From the NCBI GenBank assembly GCA_016124805.1, contig WGND01000007.1, positions 101,708 to 165,707 on the forward strand: a stretch of DNA of 64,000 nucleotides, in the 5' to 3' direction. The DNA comes from Hyphomicrobiales bacterium (GTDB lineage Bacteria > Pseudomonadota > Alphaproteobacteria > Parvibaculales > Parvibaculaceae). Every line of letters starts with the position of its first letter. The stretch's first letter is position 1. This document shows positions 56,156 to 64,000 of this stretch, piece after piece. The position numbers were made by a program, and so were the translations under genes. The notes beneath the pieces are model-generated. The model searched no databases, was not told where the DNA came from, and saw only the letters and a program-made list of their open reading frames with translations.

Positions 56156-56742
56156 CAAAAAATGGAAAATCAGAACGCACCCGCCATGACATTCTCGATA
56201 CCGCGTGGACGCTGATCGCGCGGCGAGGTGCCGACATCTCGCTCAGCGAGATTGCGGCGGCTGTGGGGATCACGCGCCAGTCGATCTATGTGCATTTCGG
56301 CTCTCGCGGCGGCCTGCTCGTTGCGCTTGTTCGACGCGCCGATGAGCGCGCTGATATTGAGAAAAAATTCGTCGGGGCGCTGGCAACCAAAGACGCAAAG
56401 GAGCGACTTGAGGCCTGTCTGGATGTTTGGCTGCGCTTTGTGCCGGAAATCTATCCCGTTGCACGCGATCTGATCCGACTGCGCCATGGCGACGCCGAGG
56501 CGGCAACAGCCTGGGAAGACCGGATGACTGATCTGCGGGGCATGTTTTCAACGCTTGCACTTAGCCTTCGGGCAGATCATGCACTGGCGGCCCATTGGAC
56601 GCCCGCGCGTGCCGCCGATTTCATGTGGGCCAGTTCATCGGTTGAAAGCTGGGGCCTTCTGATACAGGACTGTGGCTGGAACCCGAGCAAAGCTGCCAAA
56701 TCAATCAAATATGCGCTATCTCGTTCGCTGCTTGCCGATTGA
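56152..56742 (+). CDS. TetR/AcrR family transcriptional regulator
   Basis: The product has a TetR HTH (RHDILDTAWTLIARRGADIS then EIAAAVGITRQSIYVHFGSR, about residues 10-50 from the proposed start) and a helical effector domain. The GTG at 56152 gives 196 residues with a normal-length lead; GTG at 56125 is also possible. No ATG lies in the gap. The divergent arrangement with the DUF1330-like/flavin oxidoreductase/SLC13 unit and the two ACACGTGT palindromes between them point to local repression. The inducer is unknown. A 95-bp gap separates it from parE. Confidence 0.85.
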   Translation: MSKNGKSERTRHDILDTAWTLIARRGADISLSEIAAAVGITRQSIYVHFGSRGGLLVALVRRADERADIEKKFVGALATKDAKERLEACLDVWLRFVPEIYPVARDLIRLRHGDAEAATAWEDRMTDLRGMFSTLALSLRADHALAAHWTPARAADFMWASSSVESWGLLIQDCGWNPSKAAKSIKYALSRSLLAD

Positions 56743-56837
56743 ACTGACCGCTGCGTGTTTGCCCAGAGACGCAGGTCCGCCCTACAATCGGGCTCGATTC
56801 GTCCCTCCCCTCCTCCTCTTTGAAGTCCTGAGTATCA

Positions 56838-58889
56838 ATGGCCGCGAAACGCTCCAACAAACCTGCCGATACCGATGATCTGTTTGCCCTCGCCGCCAAG
56901 CCGGCGGCAAAAGTGGCGCCCGCCGCCAAAGCTGCTGCCAAGGGAGGCGGGCGTGATGAGGGCTATTCGGCCAAGGACATTGAGGTTCTGGAAGGCCTGG
57001 AACCGGTGCGCCGCCGTCCCGGCATGTATATTGGCGGCACGGACGAAAAAGCGCTGCATCATCTCTTTGCCGAAGTGCTCGACAATGCGATGGACGAAGC
57101 CGTGGCAGGCCATGCCAACTGGATCGAAGTATCGCTGCATGCCGATGGCAGCCTGACCGTTGTGGACAATGGTCGTGGCATTCCCATCGACCCGCATCCC
57201 AAATTCAAGAACAAGTCAGCGCTCGAAGTCATTCTCACGACACTTCATTCGGGCGGCAAATTTGGCGGCAAGGCCTATGAGACCTCGGGCGGTCTGCATG
57301 GCGTAGGCGTGTCGGTCGTCAATGCGCTGTCGGAATGGCTGGAAGTGGAAGTCGCCCGCGAGCAGACGCTCTACACCCAGCGCTATGAGCGCGGTGACCC
57401 CAAAACCAAACTTACTGACAAGGGTCGTGTGCAGAACCGTCGCGGGACGCGCATAACTTTCATGCCCGACACCCAGATTTTCGGCAAGGGCGCTGCCTTC
57501 AAGCCAGCCCGCCTCTATAAAATGGCGCGGTCCAAAGCCTATCTCTATGGCGGCGTTGAAATTCGCTGGTCCTGCGCGCCCGAATTGCTGAGTGAGAAAG
57601 ACGCCACACCGGCAAATGACGTTCTGCATTTCCCCGGCGGACTTGTGGATTACCTGCGCGCCACGATTGAAGGCAATGAAACGGTCACGCCCGAGCCCTT
57701 CTCCGGCAAGGTCTCGCGGGCCGGCAGTCATGGCTCGGTTGAATGGGCGATTGCCTGGACAGCGACCGATGAAGGTTTCATCAGTTCCTATTGCAACACC
57801 ATTCCCACCGCTGAAGGCGGCACGCATGAAGCAGGTTTGAGGGCAGCGCTGACCAAGGGCCTGAAATCCTATGGCGATCTGGTGGGCAACAAGAAGGCAA
57901 ACCAGATTCAGGCTGAAGACGTGATCGGCACGGCCAATGCGCTGCTCTCTGTCTTCATCCGGGAGCCGGAGTTTCAGGGCCAGACCAAAGAAAAGCTGTC
58001 GAGCCCGGAAGCGCAGCGTCTTGTTGAAAAGGCGATTGGTGATCATTTTGATCACTGGCTCACAGCCGCGCCCCAGCAGGCGACAAAGCTGCTGGAATGG
58101 ATCATTGACCGCTCGGATGACCGCCTGCGCCGACGTCTTGAAAAGGATGTGGCGCGCAAGACCGCGACGCGAAAGCTGCGCCTGCCCGGCAAGCTGGCAG
58201 ATTGCAGCCAGTCCGGCTCGGAAGGTTCGGAACTGTTTCTTGTCGAAGGTGACTCAGCCGGCGGCTCTGCCAAACAGGCGCGTGAGCGGGCGACACAGGC
58301 CATTCTGCCCCTGCGCGGCAAAATCCTGAATGTCGCCAATGCCAGTTCCGGCAAATTGCAGCAGAACCAGCAAATCAGTGATCTCATTCAGGCTTTGGGG
58401 GTGCGCACGGGCTCTCACTATCGCGACCAAGACCTGCGCTATGAGAAGATCATCATCATGACAGACGCTGATGTGGACGGGGCACATATCGCCTCTCTCC
58501 TCATCACTTTTTTCTATCGGGAGCTACCGCAGCTGATCAAGAACGGCCATCTCTATCTGGCCGTGCCGCCGCTCTACAAGCTGACACAGGGCGGGAAGAC
58601 GGCTTATGCACGCGATGATGCACATAAGGACCAGTTGATGAAGTCCGACTTCAGCGCGCGGGGCAAGGTCGAGGTCAGCCGGTTCAAGGGTCTGGGCGAA
58701 ATGCTGCCGGCCCAGCTCAAAGAAACCACCATGACCCGTTCCAAGCGCACCCTGCTCAAGGTCGTGGTGCCAGAGGATGAAGCCAGCGATACATCGTCAG
58801 CCGTGGAACGGCTTATGGGCACCAAGGCGGAAATGCGCTTTCAGTTCATTCAGGAACATGCCGCCTTCGCCAAGGATCTGGATATCTGA
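56838..58889 (+). CDS. parE: DNA topoisomerase IV subunit B
   Basis: ParE is the ATPase subunit that, with ParC, decatenates daughter chromosomes. The 683-residue product opens with a Lys/Ala-rich lead of about 40 residues, then YSAKDIEVLEGLEPVRRRPG and MYIGGTD, LDNAMDEAVAGHA (ATP-lid Glu/Asn, about residue 78), VVDNGRGIPID and GGLHGVGVSVVNALSE. The TOPRIM domain shows EGDSAGGSAKQARERATQAI (about residue 475) and IIIMTDADVDGAHIASLL. Length and the PEAQRL region favour ParE over GyrB. Converges 5 bp from the histidine kinase gene. Confidence 0.93.
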   Translation: MAAKRSNKPADTDDLFALAAKPAAKVAPAAKAAAKGGGRDEGYSAKDIEVLEGLEPVRRRPGMYIGGTDEKALHHLFAEVLDNAMDEAVAGHANWIEVSLHADGSLTVVDNGRGIPIDPHPKFKNKSALEVILTTLHSGGKFGGKAYETSGGLHGVGVSVVNALSEWLEVEVAREQTLYTQRYERGDPKTKLTDKGRVQNRRGTRITFMPDTQIFGKGAAFKPARLYKMARSKAYLYGGVEIRWSCAPELLSEKDATPANDVLHFPGGLVDYLRATIEGNETVTPEPFSGKVSRAGSHGSVEWAIAWTATDEGFISSYCNTIPTAEGGTHEAGLRAALTKGLKSYGDLVGNKKANQIQAEDVIGTANALLSVFIREPEFQGQTKEKLSSPEAQRLVEKAIGDHFDHWLTAAPQQATKLLEWIIDRSDDRLRRRLEKDVARKTATRKLRLPGKLADCSQSGSEGSELFLVEGDSAGGSAKQARERATQAILPLRGKILNVANASSGKLQQNQQISDLIQALGVRTGSHYRDQDLRYEKIIIMTDADVDGAHIASLLITFFYRELPQLIKNGHLYLAVPPLYKLTQGGKTAYARDDAHKDQLMKSDFSARGKVEVSRFKGLGEMLPAQLKETTMTRSKRTLLKVVVPEDEASDTSSAVERLMGTKAEMRFQFIQEHAAFAKDLDI

Positions 58890-58894
58890 TCGGC

Positions 58895-59989
58895 TCAGGC
58901 GAAGAGATAGGTCCAGACATCAAGCTCGCAAAAGACGCGCTCGGCGGGAAAGACCAGATCGATGGTCGTGCCCTTGCCGGGTTCGCTTCTGATGTTCAAT
59001 TCGCCCCCGTGAAGCTCCATCATCGCATTGGCCAACGGCAGACCCAGCCCTGTACCGCCATGGTTTGTCATGCCGTGGGGCACCTGCCCAAAGGGTGTGA
59101 GAGCCAGGCGTGTCTCTGCCGGGGTCATGCCGGGACCATTGTCATGTATGGAGATCACCAGAGGTTCACCTGATTTCAGGCGATAGCTCAGCTTCACCTG
59201 ACTGGACGCCGGTGAGAATTTGACAGCATTTGAGAGGATGTTGAGAACAATCTGGTGGAACATGCGTTGCACGACCAGCAACTCACCATGGAGTTCACCT
59301 GCATCCAGCGAAATATCGATATGGCGGCGATCAGCCAGTGGCTGAATGATGCGGCTCACCTTCTCCAGCGTCGCCCGGATGTCGATGCGCTCTTCATTCT
59401 CAAGAACAGCCTGACCGGCTTCAATCTTCGCCAGGTCCAGAATGTCGTTGATAATGCTGAGCAGATGGATGCCGCTCTCGTTGATATCCTTGCCATATTC
59501 GACATAGCGCTGCGATCCGACCGGACCAAAGCGCTCGAACCTGATGATGTCGGAGAAACCGATAATGGCGTTCAGCGGGGTGCGCAGCTCATGGCTCATA
59601 TTGGCCAGAAAGCTCGACTTGGCGGCATTGGCCTGTTCGGCATTGGCAAGCGCCCAGGCCAGTTTTTCAGCCATCTGCTTGCTGGCACGTCGGGATTTGG
59701 CGAGCTGACGGATCACCGTCTGCGCATAGAATATGATGGGCGCGCCCACGATCACGGTTACAATTGCTGATCGGAACAGGTCTCCCAAATGGCGCGTTCC
59801 AAGCAGCCAATGAAGACCGACCGCCGAAATGACAGCAAAACCGGCAAGGCTCACAGTCGAATAGAAGATGTTGACATGGCCAAGCCATCGGTTCACCCGT
59901 GACAGAACGGTCAGGCGACTTTTGGCAAGCAGCTGCGCAGCTTGTGCAGCTCCCTCTGAACGGGTCAGCGCCCCGTTAGCAATTTCCAT
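58895..59989 (-). CDS. Membrane sensor histidine kinase
   Basis: The 364-residue product has two hydrophobic helices (about residues 43-65 and 74-96) with little periplasmic sequence between them, a linker coiled region, the H-box FLANMSHELRTPLNAIIGFS (phosphorylated His about residue 135), N-box FHQIVLNILSNAVKFSP (about residue 246), G1 IHDNGPGMT and G2 HGGTGLGLPLANAM. It is an HPK1-type kinase resembling PleC/DivJ catalytic cores. No response regulator is next to it, so the partner is unknown. Confidence 0.88.
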   Translation of the reverse strand: MEIANGALTRSEGAAQAAQLLAKSRLTVLSRVNRWLGHVNIFYSTVSLAGFAVISAVGLHWLLGTRHLGDLFRSAIVTVIVGAPIIFYAQTVIRQLAKSRRASKQMAEKLAWALANAEQANAAKSSFLANMSHELRTPLNAIIGFSDIIRFERFGPVGSQRYVEYGKDINESGIHLLSIINDILDLAKIEAGQAVLENEERIDIRATLEKVSRIIQPLADRRHIDISLDAGELHGELLVVQRMFHQIVLNILSNAVKFSPASSQVKLSYRLKSGEPLVISIHDNGPGMTPAETRLALTPFGQVPHGMTNHGGTGLGLPLANAMMELHGGELNIRSEPGKGTTIDLVFPAERVFCELDVWTYLFA

Positions 59990-60108
59990 TTCAGCGTTCC
60001 CTCCCCAGAGCTTGTGACCAACTATGAAGACGAGTCCTTAAGAATGGGGAAATGGCCTTTTTCCTCTTCAGCAGATCGGCTTGCAAATCGGCCTTTTCCC
60101 CGCATTGG

Positions 60109-60136
60109 TTGACATTTTTGGCCGAGGGCCTATGTT
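60109..60136 (+). promoter_or_regulatory. Candidate promoter of the DEAD-box helicase gene
   Basis: A perfect TTGACA (60109-60114) and TATGTT (60131-60136) are spaced 16 bp. The transcript would carry a leader of about 110 nt. The 266-bp gap holds no other supported feature. Confidence 0.55.
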
Positions 60137-60255
60137 GCGGCGAAATTCGCTGAGGCGCGCTATGTGTAGGCTCGCCAAGCTCCCCCTTCTGCCGGTCATC
60201 CGGATTTGGCGATGTCACCGGGGATGCGCGTTTACATTGCGAACAGGTCCCATTT

Positions 60256-61887
60256 ATGAATTTTGACGAACTCGGCCTCGGGCCAGATGTGCTAAAGGCA
60301 GTTGCCGAAACAGGCTATACCGAACCAACGCCTATTCAGGCGAAAGCCATTCCACAGGTTCTGGCAGGCCGCGACGTTCTAGGCATCGCCCAGACCGGCA
60401 CAGGCAAAACCGCCTCCTTCACCCTGCCCATGATTGATCTTCTCTCGCGTGGCCGCGCCAGGGCCCGCATGCCGCGCTCGCTCATTCTGGAGCCGACGCG
60501 CGAACTCGCTGCGCAGGTTGCCGAGAATTTCGAGACCTATGGCAAATACAGCAAACTCTCCATGGCCCTGCTCATCGGCGGCGTCTCCTTCGGTGATCAG
60601 GAAAAGAAGCTTGATCGCGGTGTGGATGTTCTCATCGCCACGCCGGGCCGACTGCTCGATCATTGCGGACGCGGCAAAGTCCTGCTGACGGGTGTGCAGA
60701 TTCTGGTGATCGACGAAGCTGACCGCATGCTCGATATGGGCTTCATTCCCGACATCGAAGAAATCTGCAAGAAAATTCCATTTACACGCCAGACACTGTT
60801 TTTTTCTGCCACCATGGCGCCCGAGATCACGCGTCTGACGGATACATTCCTTCAGAACCCGGAACGTATCGAAGTTGCGCGCCCCTCCACCACGAGCAGC
60901 AATATTGCGCAGTATCTGGTGAAGACCTCACGCGACAACAAGCGTGACGTGCTTCGCGAACTGATCCAGAAAGACAATGTCAAAAACGCGATCATTTTCT
61001 GCAATCGCAAGCGTGACATCACCGTGGTGCACAAGGCGCTTGAAAAGAGTGGCCTTTCTGTCGGTTCGCTGCATGGCGATCTCGACCAGTCCGTGCGCAC
61101 CCGTACGCTGGATGGTTTCCGCTCGGGCGAGATTCGCCTGCTGGTCGCAAGTGATGTCGCCGCCCGCGGCCTCGACATTCCTGATGTGAGCCACGTCTTC
61201 AATTTTGATGTGCCGAGCCATGCCGAGGATTATGTCCATCGCATCGGTCGCACGGGCCGTGCGGGCAAATCCGGCACGACCTATATGCTTGCGACACGCG
61301 AAGACGGTAAATATCTGACCGCCATCGAGAAAATCATTGGCAGTTCCATTCCCGTCTATGACGAAAAGAAATCAGATGCCGCCCCCGCTGACGAAAAACC
61401 AGAGAAAGCCGCAAGCGAAGCCGCCGATGCACCGGCCGATCTGACTGTGGCAAGCTCTGAAACCTCAGATGCCGCTGACAAGCCTGCCAGCGATGAAAAG
61501 CCAGCCCGCGCGCGCCGCTCGCGCGGTGGCCGTGGCCGTTCGCGCAAGCAGGCCGACGATGCCGCGCCAACGGAGGAAGACGCCGCTCCGGCTGTGAGCA
61601 CCGCTCCGGAAGAAAGAGCAGCAGAAGAGACCAAGGAAGAACAACCCCGCCGTTCATCTTCACGCAGCCGCGCACCGCGCGAACGCGGTGGACGTGGGCG
61701 CGACCGTGATGATGATGACGGCCCCGTGCTCGGTCTGGGTGACCACGTGCCAGCCTTCATGCTGCGCGCGGTCAAGCTACCAAAGCGTCGTCCGGAAACG
61801 GAAGAAGATGAGACTGCCGACGATGTGTCATCCGACATGGACGCAGCAGAAAGCATCACGAGTGATTCAGAGGTGGAGGAGGCCTGA
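60256..61887 (+). CDS. DEAD-box RNA helicase, RhlE-like, with long low-complexity tail
   Basis: The ATP-dependent RNA helicase core (residues 1-370) shows the Q motif EPTPIQAKAIPQVLAGRDV, motif I AQTGTGKTASF (about residues 46-56), PTRELAAQV, VATPGR-like IATPGRLLDH, VIDEADRMLDMGF, FFSATMAP, and the C-terminal HRIGRTGRAGKSG. The tail (about 375-543) is acidic with Arg/Gly-rich patches (RRSRGGRGRSRK, RERGGRGRDRDDD), typical of RNA-binding degradosome or cold-shock helicases. RhlE-type is preferred; the exact role (ribosome assembly or RNA decay) is inference. Confidence 0.93.
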   Translation: MNFDELGLGPDVLKAVAETGYTEPTPIQAKAIPQVLAGRDVLGIAQTGTGKTASFTLPMIDLLSRGRARARMPRSLILEPTRELAAQVAENFETYGKYSKLSMALLIGGVSFGDQEKKLDRGVDVLIATPGRLLDHCGRGKVLLTGVQILVIDEADRMLDMGFIPDIEEICKKIPFTRQTLFFSATMAPEITRLTDTFLQNPERIEVARPSTTSSNIAQYLVKTSRDNKRDVLRELIQKDNVKNAIIFCNRKRDITVVHKALEKSGLSVGSLHGDLDQSVRTRTLDGFRSGEIRLLVASDVAARGLDIPDVSHVFNFDVPSHAEDYVHRIGRTGRAGKSGTTYMLATREDGKYLTAIEKIIGSSIPVYDEKKSDAAPADEKPEKAASEAADAPADLTVASSETSDAADKPASDEKPARARRSRGGRGRSRKQADDAAPTEEDAAPAVSTAPEERAAEETKEEQPRRSSSRSRAPRERGGRGRDRDDDDGPVLGLGDHVPAFMLRAVKLPKRRPETEEDETADDVSSDMDAAESITSDSEVEEA

Positions 61888-61911
61888 GCCTCCGCCATTC
61901 CTCAGTCACTG

Positions 61912-63144
61912 TCAGGCCGCGATAATGCCTTCTTCAAGGAAGCGCCATGCGACGGCTGCATGCAGCGCAGCCCCCACTGCCATACTGTCCTCATTGAGCA
62001 CCATATGATTTGAGTGGCACGGCGCCACATGCTTGTGGCCGTGATGGTCCTTTGGCATCACGCCAAGGAACATCATGCAACCGGGGATGCGCTGGAGCAC
62101 ATAGGAGAAATCCTCAGCACCCATCACAGGTGCGGTGCGCGGTATGTAGCGCTCTTCCCCGATCAGATCATTCACCACATTGCGGGCGAAATCGACAAAG
62201 GGGGCGTCATTCACCGTCACCGGGTAGCCAAGCTCGATTTCGACAACAGCTTCGCAGAGATGGGCGGCGGCAATATTTTTTGCCACGCGCTCGATACCTT
62301 CATGTGCAAGACGGCGAGCTGCCTCTGAACAGGCCCGCACCGTTCCCAGCATATCGGCTGACCCGGGGATCACATTGTCTGTGGTGCCTGCCGTCACCTT
62401 GGCAGTGGTGAGCACGACCGGGTCAAAAGCGTCGATGCGACGTGTCACCATCTGTTGCAATGCCAGCCCGATCTCAAAGGCGACGGGAATGGGATCAACA
62501 GCCATATGCGGCATGGACGCATGCCCGCCTTTGCCGACGACCTTGACCTTCCAGACGTCAGCAGATGCCATCATGGTGCCCGGCTTGCCAATAATGGTGC
62601 CTGCCGGAAAATTGGGTGTGATGTGCAACGCAAAGGCGCCATCAGGTTTGACGCGGCCATCAATCAGGCCATCCTCAATCATGTAGCGTGCGCCTTCAAA
62701 ACCTTCTTCACCAGGCTGAAACATGAATTTGATAGTGCCTGCAAATTCTTCGCGACGTTTGTTCAGGATATGGGCGGCTGAAACGAGCATGGCCGTATGG
62801 GCATCATGTCCACAGGCATGCATGCGCCCGTCGATTTCACTGGCATATTCCAGGCCTGTCTCTTCCGGCATGGGAAGCGCATCCATATCGCCACGCAGAA
62901 GAATGGTCCGCCCGCCTTGCGTGCCTTTTTTGCGGCCTTCCATCGACACCATCAGGCCTGTTGTTGAGGGGCCCGTCTCGATCTGCACATCCAGCCCCTC
63001 AAGAGCATCAAGCACCTTTTGCGTGGTCAGCGGGTTCTGCAGACCCAGTTCCGGTTCGCGGTGGATCGCGCGTCGCAGCTTGATGGTTTCAGGCAGCAGA
63101 GCTTCAGCGTCAGTCAGAAAATGTTTCACATCGCTCATGGTCAT
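61912..63144 (-). CDS. M20 family amidohydrolase
   Basis: The 410-residue product is an M20D metallopeptidase of the N-acyl-amino-acid/hippurate hydrolase type. Metal and catalytic residues are seen in MHACGHDAHTAMLVSAAH (about residue 108), MFQPGEEGFEGARYMIEDG (Glu-Glu, about residue 143), FALHITPNFPAG and the closing MGAEDFSYVLQRIPGCM near residue 365. The lid domain carries GKGGHASMPHMAVDPI. Substrate is unknown. It converges with the helicase gene and follows the aldehyde dehydrogenase gene by 66 bp on the same strand. Confidence 0.92.
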   Translation of the reverse strand: MTMSDVKHFLTDAEALLPETIKLRRAIHREPELGLQNPLTTQKVLDALEGLDVQIETGPSTTGLMVSMEGRKKGTQGGRTILLRGDMDALPMPEETGLEYASEIDGRMHACGHDAHTAMLVSAAHILNKRREEFAGTIKFMFQPGEEGFEGARYMIEDGLIDGRVKPDGAFALHITPNFPAGTIIGKPGTMMASADVWKVKVVGKGGHASMPHMAVDPIPVAFEIGLALQQMVTRRIDAFDPVVLTTAKVTAGTTDNVIPGSADMLGTVRACSEAARRLAHEGIERVAKNIAAAHLCEAVVEIELGYPVTVNDAPFVDFARNVVNDLIGEERYIPRTAPVMGAEDFSYVLQRIPGCMMFLGVMPKDHHGHKHVAPCHSNHMVLNEDSMAVGAALHAAVAWRFLEEGIIAA

Positions 63145-63210
63145 TCCTCAAAAAGACAGGGCGGCGCTTTGACACGCCGCCCTATGCAAAAACTCACACG
63201 CTTGCCATGC

Positions 63211-64000
63211 TCACTTCTTGATCATGGACTTAATCCGCTTGCGGAACTTGTCTGTGTAGGGGGGGCGCATCATTTCAGCGACCATTTTGCTCTTTGTCTG
63301 GGTGTAAATGGCCTTGGCGTGGCTGAAGGTCCGGAAACCGTCAACGCCATGATAGGAGCCCATACCGGCAGGACCGACGCCGCCAAATGGCAGATCTTCC
63401 ATCGACACATGCATGATCACGTCATTGATGGTCACGCCACCGGTCGTCGTGCGATCAAGCACCTTGCGCTCTTCGGCGGCTTCATTGCCGAAATAATAAA
63501 GGGCAAGGGCGCGGGGACGGCTGTTCACATAACCGATGACGTCGTCCAACTTCTTGTAGCTGCGCACAGGCAGAAGCGGTCCGAAAATTTCATCCTGCAT
63601 GACCTTCATGTCGTCGGTCGCATCCAGAATGATCGTCGGCGGAATCTTGTGCGCCTGCTGCTGAGAGAAATCCTCATTGGCCGGATTGATCTCGATGATT
63701 TTCGCACCCTTGGCGCGTGCATCTTCGACATAGCCCGTCAGACGATCAAAATGGCGCTGGTTAACGACTGAAGTGTAGTCAGGATTGTCCTTGAGCGTCG
63801 GGAACATCTTGGTAACGGAGCGTGTGGCCTCTTTCACGAAGCTGTCGACCTTGCCTTCAGGCACATAGACATAATCCGGTGCGAGGCAAATCTGGCCAGC
63901 ATTGAGCGTCTTGCCGTTCATGACACGGGCGGCCGCATCAGCGATATCGGCCGTTTCGGACACGAGAACGGGGGACTTGCCGCCCAGTTCCAGCGTCAAC
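63211..64000 (-). CDS. Coniferyl-aldehyde-dehydrogenase-type ALDH, C-terminal part (cut by window edge)
   Basis: The visible 263 codons cover the catalytic half of an NAD(P)-dependent aldehyde dehydrogenase. LELGGKSPVLV contains the general-base Glu and NAGQICLAPDYVYVP the nucleophilic Cys; EIFGPLLPV and GGVTINDVIMHVSMEDLPFGGVGPAGMGSYHG follow. The APDY after the Cys and the HV.MEDLPFGG end fit the coniferyl aldehyde dehydrogenase subgroup, but medium- and long-chain aldehydes are also possible. The gene enters from beyond 64000, so start and N-terminal NAD-binding part are missing. Confidence 0.9.
   Translation of the reverse strand, partial: LTLELGGKSPVLVSETADIADAAARVMNGKTLNAGQICLAPDYVYVPEGKVDSFVKEATRSVTKMFPTLKDNPDYTSVVNQRHFDRLTGYVEDARAKGAKIIEINPANEDFSQQQAHKIPPTIILDATDDMKVMQDEIFGPLLPVRSYKKLDDVIGYVNSRPRALALYYFGNEAAEERKVLDRTTTGGVTINDVIMHVSMEDLPFGGVGPAGMGSYHGVDGFRTFSHAKAIYTQTKSKMVAEMMRPPYTDKFRKRIKSMIKK

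Overview
The window is one contiguous stretch of an alphaproteobacterial chromosome. This rests on four points: the gene order dxr-cdsA-uppS-frr-pyrH-tsf-rpsB-dnaE; the block nuoABCDEFGHIJKLMN-birA-rnj-mce-DUF1467-proS-lolC-lolD; a short proline-tRNA ligase; and SOS operators of the alphaproteobacterial type GTTC-N7-GTTC. The order within the class cannot be fixed from the sequence. Most of the window is core genome. I see no insertion sequence, integrase, prophage, CRISPR array or rRNA gene.

Layout. Positions 1-5280 (minus strand) hold isoprenoid and lipid precursor genes plus translation genes (dxr, cdsA, uppS, frr, pyrH, tsf, rpsB). dnaE follows at 5536-8952. Just upstream of dnaE lies a 45-codon membrane-peptide gene behind two perfect LexA boxes, the most interesting locus here. 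Positions 9321-11298 carry a LysR regulator and a YeiH/UPF0324 exporter. Positions 11411-14786 carry lolD, lolC and proS. Two secreted proteins of unknown function (14893-17142) and a candidate plus-strand small RNA (about 17335-17467) interrupt the usual order before DUF1467, mce, rnj, birA and the full 14-gene complex I operon (20773-35366). That operon contains an extra pentapeptide-repeat gene between nuoF and nuoG. tRNA-Asp and tRNA-Val lie just upstream of it on the same strand.

Positions 36046-44782 hold an MFS transporter, hup, and the protein quality-control set lon, clpX, clpP and tig, ending with tRNA-Leu. Trigger factor carries an unusual His/Asp-rich and Lys/Ala-rich tail. Positions 44905-49937 hold NAD(P)H-hydrate repair, a histidine phosphatase, a thiolase-like enzyme and an aminotransferase. 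glnB-glnA follow on the plus strand behind a good sigma-54 promoter. After a 534-bp gap containing a possible 19-codon ORF comes a TetR-controlled divergon: DUF1330-like protein, Old Yellow Enzyme homologue and SLC13 transporter on one side, tetR on the other, with two ACACGTGT palindromes between them. The right end carries parE, a sensor histidine kinase, a DEAD-box helicase, an M20 amidohydrolase and a truncated aldehyde dehydrogenase.

The candidate for a little-described system is the SOS-controlled small membrane peptide beside dnaE. By position, size and regulation it resembles the Caulobacter division inhibitor SidA, but its function here is inference.
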